Position numbers and translations under genes: made by a program
Assembly: GCA_046481785.1 (NCBI GenBank)
Contig: JAWOJF010000141.1
Location: 1 to 5,407 of the forward strand
Reading direction: 5' to 3'
From: JAWOJF01 sp046481785
GTDB lineage: Bacteria; Bacteroidota; Ignavibacteria; Ignavibacteriales; Ignavibacteriaceae
Length of the DNA stretch: 5,407 bases
Part shown: positions 1 through 5,407 of the stretch, piece after piece
How positions within the stretch are numbered: the stretch's first letter is position 1
Layout of the letters: every line of letters begins with the position of its first letter
Notes under the pieces: generated by a model
What the model saw: the letters and a program-made list of their open reading frames with translations, nothing else
The model's database searches: none
Told to the model about the DNA's origin: nothing

Positions 1-57
1 TTCAGGGCTAAAGCCCGTGTTATGGTTCTTTAGGCTCCCCCATGTTAAAACATGGGG
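1..57. repeat. REP-like double-hairpin element (partial at window edge)
   Basis: Two inverted repeats lie close together. The first is GGGCT-AA-AGCCC at 5-16. The second is a 9-bp perfect stem, CCCCATGTT (38-46) and AACATGGGG (49-57), with a two-base centre. They are joined by a T-rich linker containing TTCTTT. This paired-hairpin layout resembles the REP/BIME-type repeats mobilised by IS200-like REP-associated tyrosine transposases (RAYTs), which are common in Bacteroidota-type genomes. No transposase is visible here, and the element may begin before the window. The second hairpin could also work as a bidirectional terminator, but it has no clear T-run. The hairpins are certain; the family assignment is inference. 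Confidence 0.6.
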
Positions 58-105
58 TTAATCAATAAAATTAATATTTATTCCTCAGTCTTTAATTTTT
101 ACACA

Positions 106-209
106 ATCTCTTCGGAGAAAAGGGTGTAGGATCATATTAAAACCTTTAATAATCATGCTAACTAAAAAATGAAAAGATATTCACTCAAATTGACTTTTGA
201 GACACCCTC
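106..209 (+). mobile_element. Right-end fragment of a MITE/IS element
   Basis: This stretch matches the right end of the element at 4812-5141, in the same orientation. A 12-base match (ATCTCTTCGGAG, 106-117 and 5053-5064) is followed by about 15 extra bases in this copy. Then comes a 65-base match (134-198 and 5066-5130) with about four differences. It ends in the terminal repeat ACTTTTGAGACACCCTC at 193-209. The left half of the element is missing: the REP-like hairpins and an unrelated AT-rich stretch lie there instead. It therefore looks like a decayed or truncated copy. The short reading frame at 169-285 that crosses it is not considered a gene. Confidence 0.75.
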
Positions 210-281
210 ATCTTTTCTGCCCCCGCAGGTTTTCGCGGTTCAATGTCTGATGCAGGGCTATAAATACTTTAATTCACAACT

Positions 282-995
282 TTAATTTGCAAACAATGAA
301 TTAAACTCAATAACCACACCTGCATGAATTGTAAGCAGATCGGTTTTTGATTTGCTTGGATGCAATATGGCATAACCGTTTTCTAAAGTTACTGAGCCTT
401 CTTTAAGATATTCAGCTTCACTTCCGGCAAGATACCTTGCTTTTAGATCGAGGTAAATTGAAGATATTTCATCTCCATCGTCATTAGAAGAAAGCAGAAT
501 TAAAAATCCGCCGCCGCCGCCGTAGCTCCATGCAAAATCATCAAAGTTAGTAGAGCTTGCAACTTCATCTATGTAGCCGCGGCTTTTAACCGATGTTTCA
601 GTCCATAAATATGAACCCCCGAATAAACCTTCTACATATGGTTTAATCATTCCTGTCTGGAATAAAAACTGCATTACAACATGAAAATTTACAAGGTTAT
701 TTGACCGGTCAACATCAACAGTTACATCAGGGATTGTAATGCTGAACCGTTCGTTCCTTGATTCGCTTCCGTAATTAATAAATCCAACATTTAATCCTAT
801 AGAAAAAGGACTTCTTTCAGTCTGCGGAAGAAAAAGAAAATGCCCGCTGAATCCCCAGCCGGTACGGTCTACATTTTCTTTAAACTCTCCCTGTGGTAAA
901 CCAATTGTAAGATTAGCACCAACTGACTGCGAAAAGCCTTTCGCGCTGAATAAAATAACTGCTGTAAATAATAGTAAAAGAATTTTAATACGCAT
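282..995 (-). CDS. Outer-membrane beta-barrel-like protein, putative
   Basis: The product has 237 residues and begins with a clear Sec signal peptide: a basic N-terminus (MRIK), a hydrophobic core at about residues 5-17, and a cleavage site near FSQ at 21-23. The mature part alternates short amphipathic stretches with Gly- and aromatic-rich turns, for example residues 25-33, 45-56, 64-75, 101-113, 118-129, 154-168, 178-189 and 219-231. This fits a small barrel of about eight strands. The YLDLKARYL segment (181-189) and the hydrophobic last strand are typical of OmpA-like or OmpW-like 'outer membrane protein beta-barrel' families. A run of five glycines (159-163) comes from a CCG triplet repeat. 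No peptidoglycan-binding OmpA domain is present. The start is well supported: a GGAGG ribosome site (1006-1010) lies 10 bases upstream. It is last in the gene row, 151 bp after the antiporter, so it may have its own promoter. Its ligand or role cannot be told from sequence. Confidence 0.75.
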   Translation of the reverse strand: MRIKILLLLFTAVILFSAKGFSQSVGANLTIGLPQGEFKENVDRTGWGFSGHFLFLPQTERSPFSIGLNVGFINYGSESRNERFSITIPDVTVDVDRSNNLVNFHVVMQFLFQTGMIKPYVEGLFGGSYLWTETSVKSRGYIDEVASSTNFDDFAWSYGGGGGFLILLSSNDDGDEISSIYLDLKARYLAGSEAEYLKEGSVTLENGYAILHPSKSKTDLLTIHAGVVIEFNSLFAN

Positions 996-1005
996 TTAAG
1001 AAGAA

Positions 1006-1010
1006 CCTCC
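1006..1010 (-). promoter_or_regulatory. Strong Shine-Dalgarno site of the beta-barrel gene
   Basis: On the minus strand GGAGG lies 10 bases before the ATG at 993-995. It is the only strong Shine-Dalgarno match among the four genes here: the antiporter has only AAGG, and the two transporter genes have none. It supports the chosen start and suggests higher translation of the surface protein. Confidence 0.6.
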
Positions 1011-1146
1011 ATAATCCATGGTTTATAAAAAAGCAATTGTAAATATCCGCAGAATATCAGATACAGCCAAATAAAGAATATGATGAATGATAAACTTTAT
1101 GAAGAAAGGCGGAAATTAAGGATATAGGGAAATTACCATTTTACTT

Positions 1147-2397
1147 TTATCCTGATTTATATTTATTATCATACAGGCGCATCAGGGGGGTAACAGATAT
1201 GCCGTGAATAACAATTGAAACTACTATAACAATCAGGGTGTATGTTATAAGTTTATGAGATAATTCCCGCGGAAGCCCATACCCGATTGCATACATAAGA
1301 TAATAGATAGAACCGATTCCCCTGATGCCGAACCATGAATAGAGACTTTTTTCAAACAAACGTATCTTAAGCCCCGAAAGGCCTGCAAAAACAGAAACCG
1401 GACGGATTACCAGGAACAGAAGAGGGATAAACCAATAGGCTTCAACAGGCAGATAACCGTAAGTTAATATGGCTCCAATAATAAGCACTACTGCAATTTC
1501 CAGTATATGCTCAAGTTGTCCGTTAAAAATAAGAACCGACTTTGTTAATGTATCTTCCCTTTCCTGTACATCTGCTTTTTTAATTTTAAAAGGTTTTTCC
1601 ATAGTATCGGACTTTACAAAAGCTAACCCTGCGGCAAAGACAGAAAGAAATCCATAAGTATTAATTAGTAATGCAACACCATATGATAAAGAAATTAATC
1701 CTATTACAATAAATTCATCTCTGCTGTTAGCTTCTTTATATTTTTTTCTAAGTGTAAGAATAATTTTTCCTGTAGAAAATCCAAGCAGTGCGCCAACAGC
1801 TAAGCCCCCGGTAATTGCCCACACCACATCTACTAAAAACCAGCGTATTCCAAAGGAACCAAGCTCGTGAAGCCCTGACAATCCAAGCCCTAGCATAACA
1901 AAAGGAAACACCGTTCCATCATTTAAACCTGCCTCCCCTGTTAATGTAAACTTAAGCCTGTCTTCCTCCCATGGATGCTCCAGTTGTACATCTGAAGCCA
2001 GCACAGGATCAGTAGGAGCAATAATAGCGCCGAGTAAAACTGCGGCTCCCAGTGGCAATCCTAAAAGATAATAACCGGTAAGGGTTATAAGTGCCACTGT
2101 TATCAGCATTGAAAGAAATGCTAGCCTTACAGGGTACTGCCATTTATCTTTTAGCCTTCTTAGTTTTAAGCCGGCATTAAAAAGAGATACAATCACTGCA
2201 ATCTCGGTAACTCTTTCAAGTATCTCCGTATAATCAAGCGGATTAATAACTATATAATCAATCCCAAGAGGCCCTAAAAACAAACCAAGGATAAGGTAAA
2301 AAATAGTTGTAGTTAATGGAAGCCGTTTAATAAATGCGCCGGAAACAGCCATTAGAATTAATAGGGTTCCAATTATTACTGCCCAGATCTCAAACAT
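1147..2397 (-). CDS. CPA1-family Na+(K+)/H+ antiporter, NhaP-type
   Basis: This 416-residue inner-membrane protein consists of about a dozen hydrophobic segments from residue 5 to 405, the usual length for a bacterial CPA1 exchanger without a cytoplasmic tail. It exchanges cytoplasmic Na+ (or K+) for H+, serving pH and salt homeostasis. Diagnostic motifs are present. APTDPVLASDVQ (127-138) gives the unwound helix with T129, D130 and P131. GEAGLNDG (154-161) gives the Asn-Asp pair N159-D160 that marks electroneutral CPA1 antiporters, as opposed to the Asp-Asp pair of CPA2/NhaA. IRP (331-333) and GIRGIGS (357-363), with R359, match the conserved late-helix arginines of the family. It has no RCK/TrkA or universal-stress domain. 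It starts 80 bp after the osmolyte transporter with no hairpin terminator between them, so co-transcription in a salt-stress operon is plausible. The start is preceded by only a weak AAGG four bases upstream. Na+ versus K+ preference cannot be told from sequence. Confidence 0.9.
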   Translation of the reverse strand: MFEIWAVIIGTLLILMAVSGAFIKRLPLTTTIFYLILGLFLGPLGIDYIVINPLDYTEILERVTEIAVIVSLFNAGLKLRRLKDKWQYPVRLAFLSMLITVALITLTGYYLLGLPLGAAVLLGAIIAPTDPVLASDVQLEHPWEEDRLKFTLTGEAGLNDGTVFPFVMLGLGLSGLHELGSFGIRWFLVDVVWAITGGLAVGALLGFSTGKIILTLRKKYKEANSRDEFIVIGLISLSYGVALLINTYGFLSVFAAGLAFVKSDTMEKPFKIKKADVQEREDTLTKSVLIFNGQLEHILEIAVVLIIGAILTYGYLPVEAYWFIPLLFLVIRPVSVFAGLSGLKIRLFEKSLYSWFGIRGIGSIYYLMYAIGYGLPRELSHKLITYTLIVIVVSIVIHGISVTPLMRLYDNKYKSG

Positions 2398-2477
2398 AAA
2401 ACCTTGTTTAATATGAGATTAAATTTAACTTCATAAGAAGAATAATTTTGTGATAAGATTAGCCCGATTATGAATTT

Positions 2478-3968
2478 TTACTCTGCTTTTATTTTCAGGC
2501 CTTTCGGTACAAGAAATTTTTCGAGGAAATCAAATAACATCTGTACAAGTATAGCAAGCAGGGCGGCGGGAACAGCTCCTTCAAGTATCAGTTGTGTATT
2601 ATCCAGCCGTATGCCTGTCAGTATAGGCTGGCCGTAACCGCCGGCTCCTATTAAAGCGCCTAATGTTGCTGTTCCAACATTTATTACTGCGGATGTTTTT
2701 ATTCCGGCAAGAATGGAAGTTGATGCAAGCGGAAGTTCTATTAACCAAAGTTTTGAGAAGGATGAAATACCAAGTACCTCTGCCGATTCTTTTATATGCC
2801 CCGGAATACCTTCCAAACCTGTAAAGGTATTTCTTACAACAGGCAGAAGGCTGTAAAGAAATAATGCAGCAACGGCAGGCCATGTGCCTATACCAAGCAG
2901 GGGAATCATAAATACAAGCAATGCCAGTGAGGGAATGGTCTGTATAACTCCTGTTGATCCTAAAATTATCTTATTAAATTTTTTAAACCTGTATGCGGCA
3001 ATGCCAAGCGGAATTGAAATGATTATTGCCCCTGAAAGAGAGATGAGTACAAGAAATAAATGATCACCGGTTGTTTTTATTATTCTGTCCCAAAAGCTGC
3101 TTTCATTTACTTCAGTCCTGATAAAAAATGTATTCCTTATAAAAGCAGATGCAGCAGCGCTTTCAGATAATCCTTTCAGCTTCACATCGGCATTCATTTT
3201 AATCATTAATGATTCGGGTATGCTGTTTTCAATTCGTAAAACTGATTCCAGAACACCGGGGGAGCTTTCTGCCAGGTCTTTCCTGTATAATAAAACTGCA
3301 TTATACTCCGGGAAAAAATTCAGATCATCTTCAAGTACTTTTATATCGTAATATTCTATTTCGGCATCGGTGGAATACAGATCAAGAATATCAATAGCGC
3401 CGCTCTCCAGGCCGCGGTATGCAAGATCATGTTCAAGCCCTGTAACATTGTTACCGGTAAGATCATAAGCTTTACGTAAATTCCGCCAGCCGTCTTTCCT
3501 GTCAATAAACTCATTACTGAATCCGTAAACCAAACCTGTATGTTTTTTTAAATCGGAAATAGAATTAATATTTAACTCATCCGCTTTTTCTTTTTTCATT
3601 CCCAGGGCATATGTATTGTTAAAGCCCAGCGGTTTGCTTATCCCTATATTCATATCATCAAGAATTATTTTTAATGATTCATCATCACTAATATTTCTGC
3701 CTGATAATATTTCTTCTCTTATTGTTCCCGTATATTCGGGATAAATATCAATCTCGCCGTTCAGCAGGGCATTCCATAAAATAGCCGTCCCGCCCAGCTC
3801 CTTCAGATGAACGGTTGATCCGTTTTTGTTTGAGTATTCTGCTAACTGTGTTATTATCTCTGCAAGTATTACAGACTCGGTAAACTTCTTTGATCCTGCT
3901 TTTATTTCAACCTGCTGTGCCTGTACAGCATTTACCAAAAGAATAAATATTATAAATAGTTTTTTCAT
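2478..3968 (-). CDS. Osmoprotectant ABC transporter, substrate-binding protein fused to permease
   Basis: This 496-residue fusion holds two parts of an OpuC/OsmFWXY-type importer for quaternary-amine solutes such as glycine betaine, choline or carnitine. Residues 1-18 form a signal sequence (MKKLFIIFILLVNAVQAQ). Residues 20-275 form an OpuAC/QAT-type binding domain, with GSKKFTES (25-32), GGTAILWNALLNGEIDIYPEYTGT (positions 59-82), a central GLEHDLAYRG and FFPEYNAVLLYRKD (218-231). From about residue 300 a five- to six-helix permease follows. It has the GVIQTIPSLALLV helix (340-352), and the EAA coupling loop EGIPGHIKESAEVLGIS (386-402), which contacts the ATPase, and it ends with a last helix near 459-485. 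The order is binding domain first, so that domain sits in the periplasm and is tethered to the first helix. One fusion plus the neighbouring ATPase gives a complete transporter. No Shine-Dalgarno is visible at the start. The exact substrate, which could also be ergothioneine as for some relatives, is not determined. Confidence 0.9.
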   Translation of the reverse strand: MKKLFIIFILLVNAVQAQQVEIKAGSKKFTESVILAEIITQLAEYSNKNGSTVHLKELGGTAILWNALLNGEIDIYPEYTGTIREEILSGRNISDDESLKIILDDMNIGISKPLGFNNTYALGMKKEKADELNINSISDLKKHTGLVYGFSNEFIDRKDGWRNLRKAYDLTGNNVTGLEHDLAYRGLESGAIDILDLYSTDAEIEYYDIKVLEDDLNFFPEYNAVLLYRKDLAESSPGVLESVLRIENSIPESLMIKMNADVKLKGLSESAAASAFIRNTFFIRTEVNESSFWDRIIKTTGDHLFLVLISLSGAIIISIPLGIAAYRFKKFNKIILGSTGVIQTIPSLALLVFMIPLLGIGTWPAVAALFLYSLLPVVRNTFTGLEGIPGHIKESAEVLGISSFSKLWLIELPLASTSILAGIKTSAVINVGTATLGALIGAGGYGQPILTGIRLDNTQLILEGAVPAALLAILVQMLFDFLEKFLVPKGLKIKAE

Positions 3969-4002
3969 TGTGTTAATTATTTTTGCGAATGCAGTGTAAA
4001 TA

Positions 4003-4089
4003 TCAATTGTCTGAATATCCCATACTGCTGCGCTGAGCTTTTATAAACCTTATAACAAATTCATCCCGGGGAGATGTTATAAAACTTTA
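4003..4089 (-). pseudogene. C-terminal tail of the ATPase gene, separated by an in-frame TAA
   Basis: Reading on in the same frame past TAA (4087-4089) gives 27 codons before TGA (4003-4005). They include the segment SPRDEFVIRFIKAQR. This is what normally follows the E-G-T motif of OpuCA/ProV-type ATPases: a short linker, then a (D)-(E/D)-F-V-x-x-F-(I/L) helix and a Q-R. With the TAA read as a sense codon, the protein would be 248 residues, close to the usual length for a CBS-less member, and the gene would end 34 bp before the fusion gene. So the TAA most likely replaces a sense codon (CAA, AAA or GAA by one base). No frame change is needed. The tail is dispensable for the nucleotide-binding core, so the short protein may still work. 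Confidence 0.7.
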
Positions 4090-4749
4090 CAGAGTACCTT
4101 CCTGCACTATTAAGCCGTCTTTCATAAGGACAATCTTGTCACCGAAAAAAGCTGCTTCATTAAGATCATGCGTTACAATTACAACTGTTTTATTAAGGCG
4201 TTGAAATATATCTTTTAAATCATTCTGCAGATCGTATCTTATCAGAGGATCAAGCGCACCAAGCGGTTCATCAAGAAGCAGTATTTGCGGATCGGGCATT
4301 AATGCGCGCATTAAACTTACCCGCTGATTCTGCCCGCCGGAGAGTTCGGCAGGAAAACGGTTAAGCGCACCGGGCGGAAAGTTTGTTAGCTCGGCTAACT
4401 CCGCTACCCGTGTGTTTATTTTTTCTTTATTCCATTTCAGATATTCGGCAAGAAGCGTAACGTTTTTACCAGCGGTAAGATGAGGGAAAAGTCCCCCCTC
4501 CTGTATTACATAACCGGTATTCCGCCTGATACTATTTAAATTATCCTGTGTCAGTACTTCGTCGTTTATCAAAACTTTTCCCGAATCTGCCTTAATTAAT
4601 CCAATTATTATTCTTATCAATGATGATTTACCGCTGCCGCTCGGACCGATTAAAACAGTAGTATTTCCACCCGGAATATTTAAACTAATATTCTTTAAAG
4701 CGGGCAGCCCATTGTATGATTTAGTAATATTTTCTAAATGAATAGACAT
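4087..4749 (-). CDS. Osmoprotectant ABC transporter ATP-binding protein (OpuCA/OsmV-type), C-terminus cut by in-frame stop
   Basis: This is the ATPase that drives the binding protein-permease fusion encoded just downstream. All nucleotide-binding motifs are intact, numbering from MSIHLEN: Walker A GPSGSGKS (35-42), Q-loop Q83 in VIQEGGLFPHLT, signature LSGGQ (136-140), Walker B ILLLDEP (156-162), D-loop ALD (165-167) and switch histidine H194. The fold is canonical for the Opu/ProV class, but there are no CBS domains. The start chosen is ATG 4747-4749. An in-frame TTG at 4822-4824 would add 25 hydrophobic residues, but it lies inside the terminal repeat of the neighbouring mobile element, and the family begins at the chosen Met. 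The product stops after VQEGTL at residue 220 by TAA, although the same frame continues with a typical family tail (see 4003-4089). An AT-rich stretch with weak promoter-like character lies between the start and the element. It is the first gene of the probable operon. Confidence 0.88.
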   Translation of the reverse strand: MSIHLENITKSYNGLPALKNISLNIPGGNTTVLIGPSGSGKSSLIRIIIGLIKADSGKVLINDEVLTQDNLNSIRRNTGYVIQEGGLFPHLTAGKNVTLLAEYLKWNKEKINTRVAELAELTNFPPGALNRFPAELSGGQNQRVSLMRALMPDPQILLLDEPLGALDPLIRYDLQNDLKDIFQRLNKTVVIVTHDLNEAAFFGDKIVLMKDGLIVQEGTL

Positions 4750-4811
4750 GAATAATATTTGGTATATTAATATTAGTGAAAGTAAGAAGAACAAAGAGGA
4801 ACGGCAAGCTT

Positions 4812-5141
4812 GAGGGTGTCTCAAAAGTAAGATGGGGAGAATATTTATTCATTTTGTTAAGATGTCAATGGTAAGTTTTTCATGACAATAAAGTCTCTCC
4901 TCCCGCATACATGAAAGGCTTTGCCCCATTTTTGCCGCCGTACAACTAACTAACCTGCGCCTCGCCCGGGCGGGGACCAAAAGGCTGGGTTGCAGCGATG
5001 AATGAACAGCACGAACCAAATTAAAAACCGTTATACAAGGAGTTACTTTCTTATCTCTTCGGAGGATATTAAAACCTTTAATAAACATGCTAACTAAATA
5101 ATGAAATTATATTCACTCAAATTGACTTTTGGGACAGCCCC
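4812..5141. mobile_element. 330-bp MITE-like element with terminal inverted repeats
   Basis: The ends are GAGGGTGTCTCAAAAGT (4812-4828) and, as its complement, GGGGCTGTCCCAAAAGT (from 5125-5141): 14 of 17 positions match. Tips of the form GGG-TGTC-CAAAAGT are common in IS elements of Bacteroidota-type genomes; IS1182-like or IS5-like families are possible, but I cannot assign one. No transposase is encoded, so this is a non-autonomous or deleted derivative. The interior changes from AT-rich to GC-rich at about 4930-4985, with a perfect 10-bp palindrome CGCCCGGGCG (4963-4972) extendable to 4960-4975 with one G-T pair. The right 90 bases recur at 106-209. No convincing target-site duplication flanks it. 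It ends 62 bp before the ATPase start. A minus-strand frame at 4849-5088 inside it has no recognisable features and is not called. Confidence 0.75.
4960..4975. repeat. GC-rich palindrome inside the MITE
   Basis: CGCCCGGGCG at 4963-4972 is a perfect self-complement. One G-T and two further G-C pairs extend it to 4960-4975. It is the most GC-rich spot in an AT-rich window and would form a stable hairpin or cruciform. Its role is unknown. Confidence 0.6.
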
Positions 5142-5142
5142 C

Positions 5143-5183
5143 TGCCTGCCTGCCTGCCGATAGGCAAGCCTGCCTGCCGATAG
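5143..5183. repeat. GCCTGCC-rich direct repeat with hairpin
   Basis: The 16-base unit GCCTGCCTGCCGATAG occurs at 5148-5163 and 5168-5183, separated by GCAA, and is preceded by further CCTG units from 5141. Within it GCCTGCC-GATA-GGCAAGC (5152-5169) folds as a stem with one mismatch. It directly abuts the right tip of the MITE. Similar GCCTGCC-rich intergenic repeats are seen in Bacteroidota genomes. The short-unit repetition also suggests replication slippage. Confidence 0.7.
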
Positions 5184-5366
5184 AGAAGCATCACATTCCT
5201 CTCTTTTTCCGGATTCAATTAAGTTAGATTAAAACAAGACATATCTTCCGGATTTTTAATATTTTTCGCATCAGTCTTTGAGAAACTTTGTTAAACAGAT
5301 TGCAGTATAATTGTTCGTTTAACCCGGGCTCAGTATTTAGAGCCCTTTAGCAGTTTTAAATAAATC
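5184..5366. other. AT-rich intergenic stretch, no gene seen
   Basis: No open frame of useful length is found on either strand. A short direct repeat TTCCGGATT occurs at 5207-5215 and 5246-5254. An inverted repeat GGGCTC/GAGCCC with an 8-base loop lies at 5326-5345. It is 21 bases before the possible start at 5367 and could be a weak terminator, a leader hairpin or a repeat remnant. It probably holds the promoter of the gene to the right, but no promoter box is convincing. Confidence 0.4.
5326..5345. repeat. Short inverted repeat (hairpin) before the right-edge gene
   Basis: GGGCTC (5326-5331) pairs with GAGCCC (5340-5345) around AGTATTTA. Only TTT follows on the plus strand, which is weak for an intrinsic terminator. 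It would lie in the 5' leader of the gene starting at 5367, if that gene is real. Confidence 0.5.
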
Positions 5367-5407
5367 ATGGAAAAAGTTTTAGAATCCTTACATCAAATAA
5401 AAATATT
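5367..5407 (+). CDS. Possible 5' end of a plus-strand gene, cut by the window edge
   Basis: ATG at 5367-5369 opens a frame of 13 complete codons (MEKVLESLHQIKI) that runs off the window. The charged, amphipathic start looks like a real N-terminus, and the upstream AT-rich spacer is typical of a start without a Shine-Dalgarno in this kind of genome. Thirteen codons are too few to name a family or to rule out chance. It would be divergent from the osmolyte operon, with the MITE between them. Confidence 0.35.
   Translation, partial: MEKVLESLHQIKI

Noticed and set aside
211..281. Terminator after the beta-barrel gene
   Set aside because: Only a 4-bp CCGC/GCGG stem without a following T-run on the minus strand; too weak to call.
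169..285. Plus-strand 38-codon frame across the left element end
   Set aside because: It reads through repeat DNA and overlaps the stop of the beta-barrel gene; no ribosome site or family resemblance.
1469..1657. Plus-strand frame opposite the antiporter
   Set aside because: It is a shadow of the clearly coding minus strand.
2599..2883. Second minus-strand frame within the transporter fusion
   Set aside because: It is out of frame with the permease domain and has a Cys/Arg-rich composition typical of shadow frames.
3209..3397. Plus-strand frame opposite the binding domain
   Set aside because: It is antisense to a well-supported gene, with no family resemblance.
4051..4080. Inverted repeat ATAACA/TGTTAT after the ATPase stop, as a terminator
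   Set aside because: It has no U-run, has mismatched spacing, and lies in the stretch that encodes the conserved ATPase tail.
4750..4824. N-terminal extension of the ATPase to a TTG start
   Set aside because: It would place the start inside the mobile element's terminal repeat and add a hydrophobic segment not found in this ATPase family; the internal ATG at 4747-4749 fits the family.
4849..5088. Minus-strand frame of 79 codons inside the MITE
   Set aside because: It lies wholly between the element's terminal repeats, has an Arg/Cys/Ser-rich unstructured composition and no domain, and its 5' part is repeat sequence also seen at 134-198.

Overview
The window is A+T-rich DNA carrying four complete genes, all on the minus strand, plus mobile or repeat DNA at both ends. 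Several features point to a member of the Bacteroidota/Ignavibacteriota group: signal peptides cleaved before or near Gln (FSQ, VQAQ), weak or absent Shine-Dalgarno sites at most starts, a Bacteroidota-style SusC-free beta-barrel protein, and REP-like double hairpins. This is inference from style, and no phylogenetic marker is present.

Layout in coordinate order: 1-57 is a REP-like pair of hairpins. 106-209 is the right-hand end of a short transposon-like element. 282-995 encodes a small outer-membrane beta-barrel-like protein. 1147-2397 encodes a CPA1 (NhaP-type) cation/proton antiporter. 2478-3968 encodes a substrate-binding protein fused to an ABC permease of the OpuC/OsmF (glycine betaine/choline/carnitine-type) family. 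4087-4749 encodes the matching ABC ATPase. 4812-5141 is a 330-bp MITE-like element with imperfect 17-bp terminal inverted repeats, followed by a GCCTGCC-rich repeat. 5367-5407 may be the first codons of a plus-strand gene leaving the window.

Transcription runs right to left: ATPase, binding protein-permease fusion, antiporter, beta-barrel protein. The first two form a complete compatible-solute importer, with no separate permease or binding protein needed. The antiporter follows after 80 bp with no visible terminator. Together the set suggests a salt/osmotic stress locus: organic osmolyte uptake plus Na+ (or K+)/H+ exchange.

Two observations deserve attention. First, the ATPase frame is interrupted by one TAA at 4087-4089, and the same frame continues for 27 more codons encoding what looks like the normal C-terminal tail of this family; this is a recent nonsense mutation, a sequence error, or readthrough. 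Second, the four-gene block lies between two directly oriented copies of the same element end, a composite-transposon-like arrangement.
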